Source: Prolixibacteraceae bacterium
GTDB taxonomy: Bacteria > Bacteroidota > Bacteroidia > Bacteroidales > Prolixibacteraceae
Reading direction: 5' to 3'
Length of the DNA: 9,087 bases
Assembly (NCBI GenBank): GCA_014380255.1
Contig: JACMKG010000333.1
Span: 1-9,087, forward strand
In this document: piece after piece, positions 1 through 5,774 of the stretch
Layout of the letters: every line of letters starts with the position of its first letter
Numbering within the stretch: the stretch's first letter is position 1
Notes under the pieces: model-generated
Told to the model about the DNA's origin: nothing
The model's input: the letters and a program-made list of their open reading frames with translations, nothing else
Database searches by the model: none
Position numbers and translations under genes: made by a program

Positions 1-680
1 ACCATTCCATCCTCCATCCCACCCTCACTGACACCGACTTAGCCAGAGAATGTGAAGTGGCTAAAAAATACAATGTAGCCTCCGTATGTGTAAAACCGTA
101 TGCGGTCGAACAAGCTGAGAGACTACTCAGAGGCAGTGGTGTTAAGGTAGGCTGTGTCATTGGCTTTCCTGCCGGAAATTCAACTACCATGGTAAAGGCC
201 TTTGAAACAGAAGAAGCCTGCATCAATGGAGCTTCTGAAATAGATATGGTCATTAATATCGGCAAAGCGCTGCAGGGCGACTGGAAGTATATTAAAACAG
301 AAATCAGGGAGATTACTGATATCTGCCATCAATACAAGGCCATCGTTAAGGTGATCTTTGAAACCGATTATGTGACCCGGGAAGAGGACATCGTGAAGCT
401 TTGCCAGATATGCACCGAAGTGGGTGCCGATTACGTGAAGACCTCCTCTGGCTTTGGCTTTGTCAAACAGATCAGCGGCGATTACAACTATGCGGGAGCG
501 ACCATTCCTGTTCTGGAACTGATGAAAAAGAGCATAGGCCCCAAGGTGAAGGTAAAGGCAGCCGGCGGGGTTCGTACCCTTGACCAGCTACTGGCTGTAC
601 AGGCAGCCGGATGCAGCCGCTGCGGCGCTACAGCAACCCTCACCATATTGGAAGATGCCATAAAGCGCTTTGACAGTTAA
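1..680 (+). CDS. deoC: Deoxyribose-phosphate aldolase DeoC (5'-truncated)
   Basis: Class I aldolase that splits 2-deoxyribose-5-phosphate into glyceraldehyde-3-phosphate and acetaldehyde, in the cytoplasm, in deoxynucleoside catabolism. The open frame enters from the left edge (codons from base 3). A GTG at 57 could be called as the start, but the 18 codons before it read HSILHPTLTDTDLARECE, which is the conserved DeoC N-terminal region (H-x-x-L-x-PTLT), so the real start lies just outside the window. Visible active-site elements, by family knowledge: the Schiff-base lysine in YVKTSSG (codon 438-440), the second active-site lysine in VKAAGGVRT (codon 555-557), and the aspartate of EIDMVINIG (codon 243-245). 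The phosphate-binding GGVRT segment is intact. About 225 residues are visible, fitting the short DeoC type, so few residues are missing. The C-terminal GCSRCGATAT replaces the more usual G-x-x-R-x-G-x-S, still within family variation. No operon partner from nucleoside catabolism is visible downstream. Confidence 0.95.
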   Translation, partial: HSILHPTLTDTDLARECEVAKKYNVASVCVKPYAVEQAERLLRGSGVKVGCVIGFPAGNSTTMVKAFETEEACINGASEIDMVINIGKALQGDWKYIKTEIREITDICHQYKAIVKVIFETDYVTREEDIVKLCQICTEVGADYVKTSSGFGFVKQISGDYNYAGATIPVLELMKKSIGPKVKVKAAGGVRTLDQLLAVQAAGCSRCGATATLTILEDAIKRFDS

Positions 681-753
681 CGGAGTATTAAAAATCATTC
701 ATTAAAATATTCACTTCCGAATATATTTAGTAATTTCATCTCAAATAATAATT

Positions 754-1500
754 ATGAAAACCCCTGCTATCTGGATCATTTCTATTGCACTGATACTAAG
801 TTTCAGCATCAGCGCCTTAATCATTGGAAATTCACTTCAGCGTTTCAAGACTGAAGACAGAAGTGTAAGTGTGAAGGGTTTTTCAGAAAGAGAAGTGAAA
901 GCCGACCTGGCCGTATGGCTTATTCAAGCCCGCATTGCAAACAACGACCTGGAGACTGGAAGCCAGGAAATCGAAGCTACTAAAAACAAAATCGTTGATT
1001 TCCTGCTTCAGAACCAGATCAAGCAGGAAGAAATCATCCTTGAAGGGATCATGGTAACCGATAAAAAAGCACAGGAGTATGATAACTATCAACAGAACCT
1101 GGCTTTCAGGTATCTGATTACCCAAAACTTCCAGATCAGGAGCAACAATGTGGATCTGATACAAAAAGTAAGCCGTATGACCGGTGAACTTCTTGGTGTG
1201 GGAGTTGTGATCTCGAATACCAACTATGGCAGTCCCCTTCAGTTCTATTTCACCAAGCTGAATGAGATAAAGCCTGAGATGATCACTGAAGCTACGCAAA
1301 ACGCCAGGAAGGCAGCAGAACAGTTTGCATCAGAAAATGACTCCAAGCTTGGCCGTCTGAAAAAAGCGACTCAGGGACTTTTTACCATTGTCGATCGTAC
1401 GGCCTCTCTTTCGGGGGGAGAAGGAGGATACATGCAAGGATCCAACGATCTGTTCAAGAAAGTGAGGGTTGTAATTTCTGCCGAGTATTCAATCAATTAA
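754..1500 (+). CDS. SIMPL (DUF541) domain-containing protein
   Basis: A 248-residue protein of the SIMPL/DUF541 family. These are secreted or membrane-anchored periplasmic proteins of poorly defined function; some members have been linked to stress tolerance or to binding signalling partners. Residues about 6-25 form one hydrophobic segment after a short basic start, an uncleaved anchor or signal sequence. The typical opening of the domain follows at residues 38-51 (V-x-V-x-G-x-x-x-x-x-V-x-A-D), and the remainder has the expected alternation of beta strands and charged helices, ending in a VVISAEYSI strand. The ATG at 754 sits in A/T-rich DNA without a Shine-Dalgarno sequence, normal for Bacteroidota. 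It lies 73 bp after deoC on the same strand, so co-transcription is possible but the functions are not obviously linked. A one-mismatch -7 box (TATATTTA, 722-729) could give it its own promoter. Family call is firm; the role is unknown. Confidence 0.86.
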   Translation: MKTPAIWIISIALILSFSISALIIGNSLQRFKTEDRSVSVKGFSEREVKADLAVWLIQARIANNDLETGSQEIEATKNKIVDFLLQNQIKQEEIILEGIMVTDKKAQEYDNYQQNLAFRYLITQNFQIRSNNVDLIQKVSRMTGELLGVGVVISNTNYGSPLQFYFTKLNEIKPEMITEATQNARKAAEQFASENDSKLGRLKKATQGLFTIVDRTASLSGGEGGYMQGSNDLFKKVRVVISAEYSIN

Positions 1501-1505
1501 TAGGA

Positions 1506-1523
1506 TTAGTTCTTATGAATTAA
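1506..1523. terminator. Weak hairpin between converging genes
   Basis: A short inverted repeat, TTAGTTC (1506-1512) and GAATTAA (1517-1523), one pair being G-U, with a 4-base loop. It lies just after the SIMPL stop codon, in the 120-bp gap between two converging genes, where a terminator is expected. It is A/T-rich and lacks a clear T-run on the plus strand, so its role as a terminator is only a guess. Confidence 0.15.
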
Positions 1524-1579
1524 AAGTTAAACCCACTTTCTTAGCTCCTTAACTTCTTTGATACTATATTCCTCATACA

Positions 1580-1603
1580 CTTTGTAGCTTTGTCACTTTA
1601 CCA
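1580..1603. repeat. Three degenerate 8-base tandem units (CTTTGTnn)
   Basis: The convergent gap holds three consecutive 8-base units: CTTTGTAG (1580-1587), CTTTGTCA (1588-1595) and CTTTACCA (1596-1603). They share the CTTT core and lie in a wider pyrimidine-rich tract from about 1535. I recall similar low-complexity CTTTGT strings between genes in Bacteroidota genomes, but cannot confirm that from this window. The segment TAGCTTTG (1585-1592) also matches the -7 promoter box by chance or design, yet no plus-strand gene follows. Confidence 0.4.
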
Positions 1604-1620
1604 CTCATGTACGCTGTATA

Positions 1621-3045
1621 TTACTCGGCCCGCACGTACAACTGAGCCGCCTCCACCCTGGTTACCACCACGTCGGTCCCCCGGTCAATCATTCCCGCTT
1701 CAGCCATGGCATCGTAGTTTTTACCATCAATATAGATTTTACCCGAGGGGCGCAGGGTGGTAATGGCAATGCCTTTTTTCCCTTTAAGTTTTAGCAGTTC
1801 AGGATCCACCCCCAGATAGCCATCGCTTAAACTCATCACCTCGTGAAGTGTCAGGTGCGAGAACCGGCCCGTCTGAGCGGTAAACAGTTTCTGGCTAAGG
1901 TAAATGGACAAGCCTATGCCGACGGCTGTTCCAACAAACACGGTAATTAAGGCCACCGACAATTCATTCATATTCACCTCATCGAATGTAAAGTCTACAT
2001 TTTTTATAAGGCTAAGTACCAAACCCGTAAAAGCAAGGGCGATACCTGAAATACCGGCCACGCCAAAGCCGGGGAAAACAAATATTTCAAGGGCAATGAG
2101 CACTAGTCCTACTACAAAAAGGATGATTTCCCAGTTTTCTGCCAGCCCTTCCAGGTATAAAGGAGAGAAATACAGCACGGCACCTACAATGGCCACCAGC
2201 AGGGCAAATCCTATCCCGGGAGTCTGCATTTCAAAATAAATACCTCCCAGGATGAGCATGATTAATATACCGGACACTACCGGGTTGACCATAAAGCCGA
2301 TAAACTTTTCAAGAGCCGTTGGTTTATACTGAACAATGCGGGCCCCTTCCATATTATTCATTGCCAAAACCTCTTCTACGTTCTTGGCAATTCCTTCACA
2401 ATAACCGTTAGCGACAGCTTCCATGGGTGTGAAGGAGAGGATCTTACCGGTATCTTTTATTTCGGGTATATAAACCCGTTCGTCCACCATTCCTTCGGCA
2501 ATAAGTGGGTCACGCTTCCATTTATAAGTGGTATCCTGCCCGCTTATGATGGTATCTTTTCCATGTGATTCAGCCGTGGCACGCATGGTTGAGCGCATGT
2601 ACGACTGGTATTTATCGGGCATCTTCTGACCCGTCTGGTTTACCACCGTGGCAGCCCCGATGGATCCCCCGCTGCGCATGTATATACGGTCGCAGGCGAT
2701 GGAAATGAGTGCTCCGGCCGAAGCGGCATTGTTATCAATGAAAACCACCACAGGGATGGGGCTGTTCAGGATACGCGTACGGATGGAATCGGCATCGACT
2801 ACAGTGCCCCCATAGGTATTCATATGAATGAGGAACAGGTCGGCATTCAGGCTGTCGGCCTCTGCAAAAGCCTGCTTGGTTTGCCTCCATATAGCAGGAG
2901 CGATATTCTCCATGATATTGAGCTTATAAACCAGCTTTTGTTTGCCAGTACTATCTTGCCTGGCAGGGATGAAATCCTGGGCCAATGCCCCGTTAAAGCT
3001 CACTAGCAGGCTGAACAGAACAGCGAATAGCATTCCTGATCTCAT
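1621..3045 (-). CDS. NfeD-family membrane-bound serine protease (long form, ClpP-like)
   Basis: A 474-residue protein with the full NfeD1b architecture. Residues 1-22 form a signal peptide (hydrophobic core, A-L-A-Q end). Residues about 38-225 are a ClpP-like periplasmic protease domain: the TYGGTV segment (78-83) supplies the oxyanion-type glycines, S109 in NNAASAGA is the predicted nucleophile, and K145 in MPDKYQ is the likely partner lysine by spacing from the archaeal 1510-N protease. Four to five membrane segments follow (about 255-272, 277-297, 306-326, 327-347, 361-383), and a C-terminal OB-fold (about 405-474) ends the protein. Family members are thought to cleave hydrophobic stretches of stomatin-like proteins and often sit beside a slipin or floA/yqfA gene. 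Here the next gene downstream is the converging SIMPL gene and the gene upstream is a lipocalin, so no such partner is in view. The start is set by the signal peptide. The substrate is unknown. Confidence 0.87.
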   Translation of the reverse strand: MRSGMLFAVLFSLLVSFNGALAQDFIPARQDSTGKQKLVYKLNIMENIAPAIWRQTKQAFAEADSLNADLFLIHMNTYGGTVVDADSIRTRILNSPIPVVVFIDNNAASAGALISIACDRIYMRSGGSIGAATVVNQTGQKMPDKYQSYMRSTMRATAESHGKDTIISGQDTTYKWKRDPLIAEGMVDERVYIPEIKDTGKILSFTPMEAVANGYCEGIAKNVEEVLAMNNMEGARIVQYKPTALEKFIGFMVNPVVSGILIMLILGGIYFEMQTPGIGFALLVAIVGAVLYFSPLYLEGLAENWEIILFVVGLVLIALEIFVFPGFGVAGISGIALAFTGLVLSLIKNVDFTFDEVNMNELSVALITVFVGTAVGIGLSIYLSQKLFTAQTGRFSHLTLHEVMSLSDGYLGVDPELLKLKGKKGIAITTLRPSGKIYIDGKNYDAMAEAGMIDRGTDVVVTRVEAAQLYVRAE

Positions 3046-3060
3046 AGGTGGTATAGATTT

Positions 3061-3114
3061 AAGTTTACTAAATGAACTCAGCAGGCAGCCTTGGGGTACC
3101 CGCCAAGTTTACTA
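3061..3114. repeat. 10-bp direct repeat AAGTTTACTA flanking a small dyad
   Basis: AAGTTTACTA occurs exactly at 3061-3070 and 3105-3114, 44 bp apart start to start, in the leader of the NfeD gene (16-25 and 60-69 bases before its ATG on the minus strand). Just inside the second copy lies an imperfect palindrome, CTTGGGG / CC-G-CCAAG, centred on GGTACC (3090-3107). Paired direct repeats so close to a start codon could be binding sites for a regulator, but this is inference from position only. Confidence 0.35.
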
Positions 3115-3172
3115 GTCGACAATCCCTGCCGCCAAAACAGAACTAAGCATGGCAGGTGGGCATACAAAGTTA
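3104..3172 (-). promoter_or_regulatory. Candidate promoters for the NfeD gene
   Basis: Two Bacteroidota-type -7 boxes read toward the NfeD gene. TAACTTTG (minus strand, 3172-3165) matches TAnnTTTG exactly but lies 120 bases before the ATG and has no clear -33 TTTG. TAAACTTG (3111-3104) has one mismatch, lies about 59 bases before the ATG, and has a TTTG at 3136-3133 with a 21-base gap, a good spacing. I cannot decide between them from sequence alone. Confidence 0.3.
3125..3156. repeat. 6-bp inverted repeat CCTGCC / GGCAGG
   Basis: CCTGCC (3125-3130) and GGCAGG (3151-3156) form a perfect inverted repeat with a 20-base spacer in the 144-bp gap between the lipocalin stop and the NfeD start, both on the minus strand. 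It could help end lipocalin transcripts or fold in the leader of the NfeD transcript. There is no adjoining T-run on the minus strand, so a classic intrinsic terminator is not supported. Confidence 0.2.
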
Positions 3173-3189
3173 TAACAATGCCTGAGAAT

Positions 3190-3729
3190 TTACATTTTTG
3201 GTTGAGGAACTTTAATCAGCTTCTTGAGATTATAGCCCCTTTTGCGGGCTTTATCCAAAAGCATCTCGTAGGTTTTACTGTCCATCTGAGGGGTACGGCT
3301 CAATATCCAGAAGTATTTGTCGGAAGAACTTCCAATCATCGCCCACTGGTAGTCCTTATCCAGCTCAAGGACATAGTAATCGGCATAAAAATTCCAGAAG
3401 AAGGCCACTTTCAGCTTCCCTGGCTCATCATTTTTATTGGGCACCTTAGCCTTCCCTTCGGCTATCGAATGCCTGCCATCCAAGGTATTTTTATACCCTT
3501 CATTGACAACCTTAATCTTACCGTTTTCACGCAGACTATAGGTAGCAGTTACGCCAACAAGATTTTTCTCGAATGAATGGGGAAAGCGCGCAATTTCATA
3601 CCATTTTCCCATGTAACGATTCAAATTAAGTTGCTTTACGGTCGTTTTATCAATCGGTTTGCTTTGGGTCTGAATGCCACAAAAGCTAAACAAGGCAACG
3701 AATATGAGCATTAAGTGACTTTTCTTCAT
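3190..3729 (-). CDS. blc: Blc-type bacterial lipocalin
   Basis: A 179-residue lipocalin, an eight-stranded beta-barrel that binds lipids; the E. coli relative Blc is an outer-membrane lipoprotein that binds lysophospholipids and is linked to envelope stress. The family marks are all present: the first conserved region GKWYEIARF (41-49, G-x-W motif), HSFEKNL then VTATYSL (51-66), VNEGY (75-79), and the third region YFWILSRTP (139-147). The match to Blc runs nearly end to end, including the VPQP finish. Residues about 5-20 form a hydrophobic export signal. C17 sits at its end, but the preceding L-F-S-F is a poor lipobox, so whether it is lipidated or simply secreted is unclear. It is divergent from purB and lies 144 bp upstream of the NfeD gene on the same strand. 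The start is set by the signal peptide and a well-placed -7 box. Confidence 0.92.
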   Translation of the reverse strand: MKKSHLMLIFVALFSFCGIQTQSKPIDKTTVKQLNLNRYMGKWYEIARFPHSFEKNLVGVTATYSLRENGKIKVVNEGYKNTLDGRHSIAEGKAKVPNKNDEPGKLKVAFFWNFYADYYVLELDKDYQWAMIGSSSDKYFWILSRTPQMDSKTYEMLLDKARKRGYNLKKLIKVPQPKM

Positions 3730-3751
3730 GACTTTAAATATTTTATACTAT

Positions 3752-3779
3752 CAAAATTACGCAATAAAAAATTGCAAAA
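3752..3779 (-). promoter_or_regulatory. Candidate lipocalin promoter with embedded dyad
   Basis: On the minus strand TAATTTTG (3759-3752) matches the Bacteroidota -7 box TAnnTTTG exactly and lies 22 bases before the lipocalin ATG. A TTTTG (3779-3775) upstream could serve as the -33 box, though the 15-base gap is shorter than the usual 19-21. Between the two boxes is a perfect dyad, GCAAT-AAAAA-ATTGC (3761-3775), placed where a repressor would block RNA polymerase. Confidence 0.4.
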
Positions 3780-3819
3780 CATTGATTTTAACGCAACTAT
3801 TAAAAATATGTTCGATAAG

Positions 3820-4165
3820 CTAGATAATTAAAAGAAAGAATCCTCCTGAAGCAGAAAAATAAAAAGAATTTTGGCCAGGATCTATTAGAAAAAGATTGAT
3901 TGGCATGTCATCTGATCTATCCCACCCGTGAAAAGGCTTCTCATCCTGCATAAAACCAAAACAAGAAGAAGAATTCTATCTATCCCTGGAATAAACTCCT
4001 TCAACCGGGACGCTACCTAAGCCCTATTGAGACATGATGGGCTCTAAAAAGGGCAATTCCAGTAAGTCTGCGTTGAGAACAAAGCCACGGTCATCATTCT
4101 TTCAGAACATCCTCTGCAATTACAATTTTATCACAGGCAGATCCTAAACCGTACTCACAAAATTT
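3820..4165 (-). pseudogene. Possible decayed coding remnant in the lipocalin-purB gap
   Basis: The 466-bp gap 3730-4195 has no convincing intact gene. On the minus strand one frame gives protein-like text over nearly its whole middle: a segment beginning DDRGFVLNADLLELPF, a stop, GLGSVPVEGVYSRDR, a stop, then an ATG-started 43-residue ORF (3951-3820) starting MQDEKPFHGW. In another minus frame, just upstream (about 4165-4085), YGLGSACDKIVIAEDVLKE ends at a stop abutting the first segment. This could be a gene broken by one frameshift and two stops. I do not recognise the family. Against it, the plus strand also gives a short ORF here (4034-4147, 37 residues), so chance reading is a real alternative. 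Confidence 0.2.
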
Positions 4166-4167
4166 TC

Positions 4168-4175
4168 TACCTTTA
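4168..4175 (+). promoter_or_regulatory. Candidate purB -7 box
   Basis: TACCTTTA differs from TAnnTTTG only in the last base and lies 20 bases before the purB ATG, a usual leader length. No clear -33 TTTG stands 19-21 bases upstream. I see no known purine riboswitch fold in the 190 bases before purB. Confidence 0.3.
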
Positions 4176-4195
4176 CGGCTTGAAAAAATTAGAAC

Positions 4196-5542
4196 ATGAA
4201 ATTAAGTTTACTCACTGCTATTTCGCCCATTGACGGCCGTTATCGTTCGAAAGTTGAAAATCTTCAGCTTTATTTCTCAGAATTTGCCCTTATCAGATAC
4301 CGGGTATTGGTTGAAATTGAATATTTCATTGCCTTATGCGATCTGCCGCTGCCCCAACTGGCTACATTCGATACAGACAGGTATGATGCCCTTCGCCGCA
4401 TTGTAACAGACTTTACGGTTGAAGATGCCCAACGCATCAAGGATATTGAGAAAGTGACCAACCATGACGTTAAAGCGGTAGAGTATTTCCTGAAAGAAGA
4501 ATTTGATAAGCTGGAAATCCAGGACTTTAAAGAGTTTATACACTTTGGGCTTACCTCGCAGGATATCAACAATACGGCGGTTCCCAAGTCGATGATTGAT
4601 GCCATGGACAATGAATACTTCCCCGCCATCAACGATATGATCGATAAGCTGGAAGAGCTGGCCACCGAATGGAAAGACATCTCCATGCTGGCCCGTACAC
4701 ACGGACAGCCGGCCTCTCCTACCAACCTTGGAAAGGAAATACGCGTGTTTTCGGAGCGTATCAAGGGTCAGCTGGAACAATTGAAAGGCTTGTCGTGCGA
4801 TGCCAAATTCGGGGGCGCTACCGGTAATTTCAATGCTCACCAGATTGCTTATCCTGAGATCAGCTGGAAAGCCTTTGGCAACCATTTCCTGAAGAACTAC
4901 CTTGGGCTGGAACGTGCACAGTATACCACACAGATTGCCAACTACGACAACCATGCAGCTATTTTTGATGCCATGAAACGTATCAATAACGTGATCATGG
5001 ATTTGAACCGCGACATGTGGACCTATATCTCGATGGAATACTTCAAGCAGAAGATCAAGGCCGGAGAAGTAGGCTCATCGGCCATGCCTCACAAAGTAAA
5101 TCCGATTGACTTTGAGAATTCTGAAGGCAACATCGGACTGGCCAACGCCCTTTTCGAGCATCTGTCGGCCAAGCTTCCTGTATCACGGTTGCAGCGCGAC
5201 CTGACTGACTCGACGGTACTTCGCAACATCGGGGTGCCGATTGCCCATACGCTGATTGCTGTTAACTCGACCATGCGGGGACTGAACAAGCTATTGCTCA
5301 ACGAAGAGGCCATCAATGCCGATCTGGATAAGAACTGGCCTGTCGTGGCTGAAGCTATCCAGACCATCTTAAGGCGTGAAGGTTATCCGAATCCATACGA
5401 GGCGCTTCGTAATCTTACACGGGTAAACCGTAAGATTGATCAGGAAGCAATTCATGAGTTTATCGATACCCTGGATATCTCTGATGCGTTGAAAGCTGAA
5501 TTAAAAAAGATCACCCCTCACAACTATACAGGTATCTTTTAA
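4196..5542 (+). CDS. purB: Adenylosuccinate lyase PurB
   Basis: Cytoplasmic homotetrameric lyase of the fumarase/aspartase superfamily. It acts twice in purine synthesis, releasing fumarate from SAICAR to give AICAR and from adenylosuccinate to give AMP. The 448 residues match the E. coli-type PurB (456 residues) from the opening LTAISPIDGRY (6-16). The three conserved regions are intact: TSQDINNTA (120-128), ARTHGQPASPT (166-176) with H169 matching the family's catalytic histidine, and the signature loop GSSAMPHKVNPIDFEN (293-308) carrying the catalytic serine S295. NYDNHAAIFD and RDLTDST segments of the active site are also present. The ATG at 4196 is fixed by the conserved N-terminus. No other purine gene is adjacent; the divergent lipocalin and the ABC exporter after it suggest a single-gene unit, probably ended by the inverted repeat at 5557-5690. 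Confidence 0.98.
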   Translation: MKLSLLTAISPIDGRYRSKVENLQLYFSEFALIRYRVLVEIEYFIALCDLPLPQLATFDTDRYDALRRIVTDFTVEDAQRIKDIEKVTNHDVKAVEYFLKEEFDKLEIQDFKEFIHFGLTSQDINNTAVPKSMIDAMDNEYFPAINDMIDKLEELATEWKDISMLARTHGQPASPTNLGKEIRVFSERIKGQLEQLKGLSCDAKFGGATGNFNAHQIAYPEISWKAFGNHFLKNYLGLERAQYTTQIANYDNHAAIFDAMKRINNVIMDLNRDMWTYISMEYFKQKIKAGEVGSSAMPHKVNPIDFENSEGNIGLANALFEHLSAKLPVSRLQRDLTDSTVLRNIGVPIAHTLIAVNSTMRGLNKLLLNEEAINADLDKNWPVVAEAIQTILRREGYPNPYEALRNLTRVNRKIDQEAIHEFIDTLDISDALKAELKKITPHNYTGIF

Positions 5543-5556
5543 GCAGGAAATTCAAC

Positions 5557-5690
5557 AAAAAGGCAAAAGTAAAAAGGCAAAAGGAGAAGAAAAAAGAAAA
5601 ATGAAACAAGGAATAAGAAACAAATAAATTGCAGCGAATTGACTTTCCTTTTTCATTTACTTTACCCTTTTTACTTTTTCCTTTTGCCTT
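5557..5690. repeat. Long imperfect inverted repeat, purine-rich left arm, pyrimidine-rich right arm
   Basis: The left arm (about 5557-5613) is almost all A and G; the right arm (about 5641-5690) is its approximate reverse complement, with a loop of about 27 bases. The outermost 10 bases pair perfectly (AAGGCAAAAG 5560-5569 with CTTTTGCCTT 5681-5690), then AAAAAG/CTTTTT and, farther in, AAATGAAA-type blocks pair with small gaps. The left arm also holds a tandem repeat: AAAAAGGCAAAAG at 5557-5569 and again at 5571-5583. The right arm runs into a T-rich tract (5691-5710), so a transcript from purB would fold into a long hairpin followed by U-rich RNA. A terminator role is plausible; it may also be a dispersed intergenic repeat of this genome. 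Confidence 0.7.
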
Positions 5691-5710
5691 GTTTTATATT
5701 TTATATTTTT
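5681..5710 (+). terminator. Possible purB terminator at the base of the inverted repeat
   Basis: The right-hand base of the inverted repeat, CTTTTGCCTT (5681-5690), pairs with AAGGCAAAAG 112 bases upstream and is followed by GTTTTATATTTTATATTTTT. The stem-then-U-tract order suits an intrinsic terminator, although the pairing is interrupted, the loop is large and the G/C content of the stem is low. Confidence 0.35.
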
Positions 5711-5711
5711 G
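5683..5711 (+). promoter_or_regulatory. Candidate promoter of the ABC exporter gene
   Basis: TATTTTTG (5704-5711) fits the Bacteroidota -7 box TAnnTTTG exactly. TTTG (5683-5686) stands 17 bases upstream as a possible -33 box and lies inside the right arm of the inverted repeat. The resulting leader to the ATG at 5775 would be roughly 55 bases. A/T richness makes chance matches likely, so confidence is moderate. Confidence 0.4.
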
Positions 5712-5774
5712 TGCAAACATTTTTAGTTTGATCTCAAGGTATAATAAGGTATTTTACAGTACATTTAATCATAA

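Noticed and set aside
57..680. deoC starting at the GTG at 57
   Set aside because: The same frame is open to the left edge and the upstream codons encode the conserved DeoC N-terminal region, so GTG 57 is internal.
1585..1592. TAGCTTTG as a plus-strand promoter (possible RNA antisense to the NfeD gene)
   Set aside because: It matches TAnnTTTG, but it lies in a repetitive CTTTGT tract, the nearest upstream TTTG is 24 bases away, and no plus-strand product follows.
3091..3576. 161-residue plus-strand ORF opposite the lipocalin gene
   Set aside because: It is the antisense shadow of a clear lipocalin gene and resembles no family.
4020..4043. AGCCC / GGGCT hairpin in the lipocalin-purB gap as a terminator
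   Set aside because: The stem is five pairs with a 14-base loop and no T-run, and no gene end is nearby on either strand.
4270..4954. Two long minus-strand ORFs inside purB (164 and 206 residues)
   Set aside because: Both lie wholly antisense to a highly conserved gene; their lengths follow from purB codon use and they show no domain motifs.
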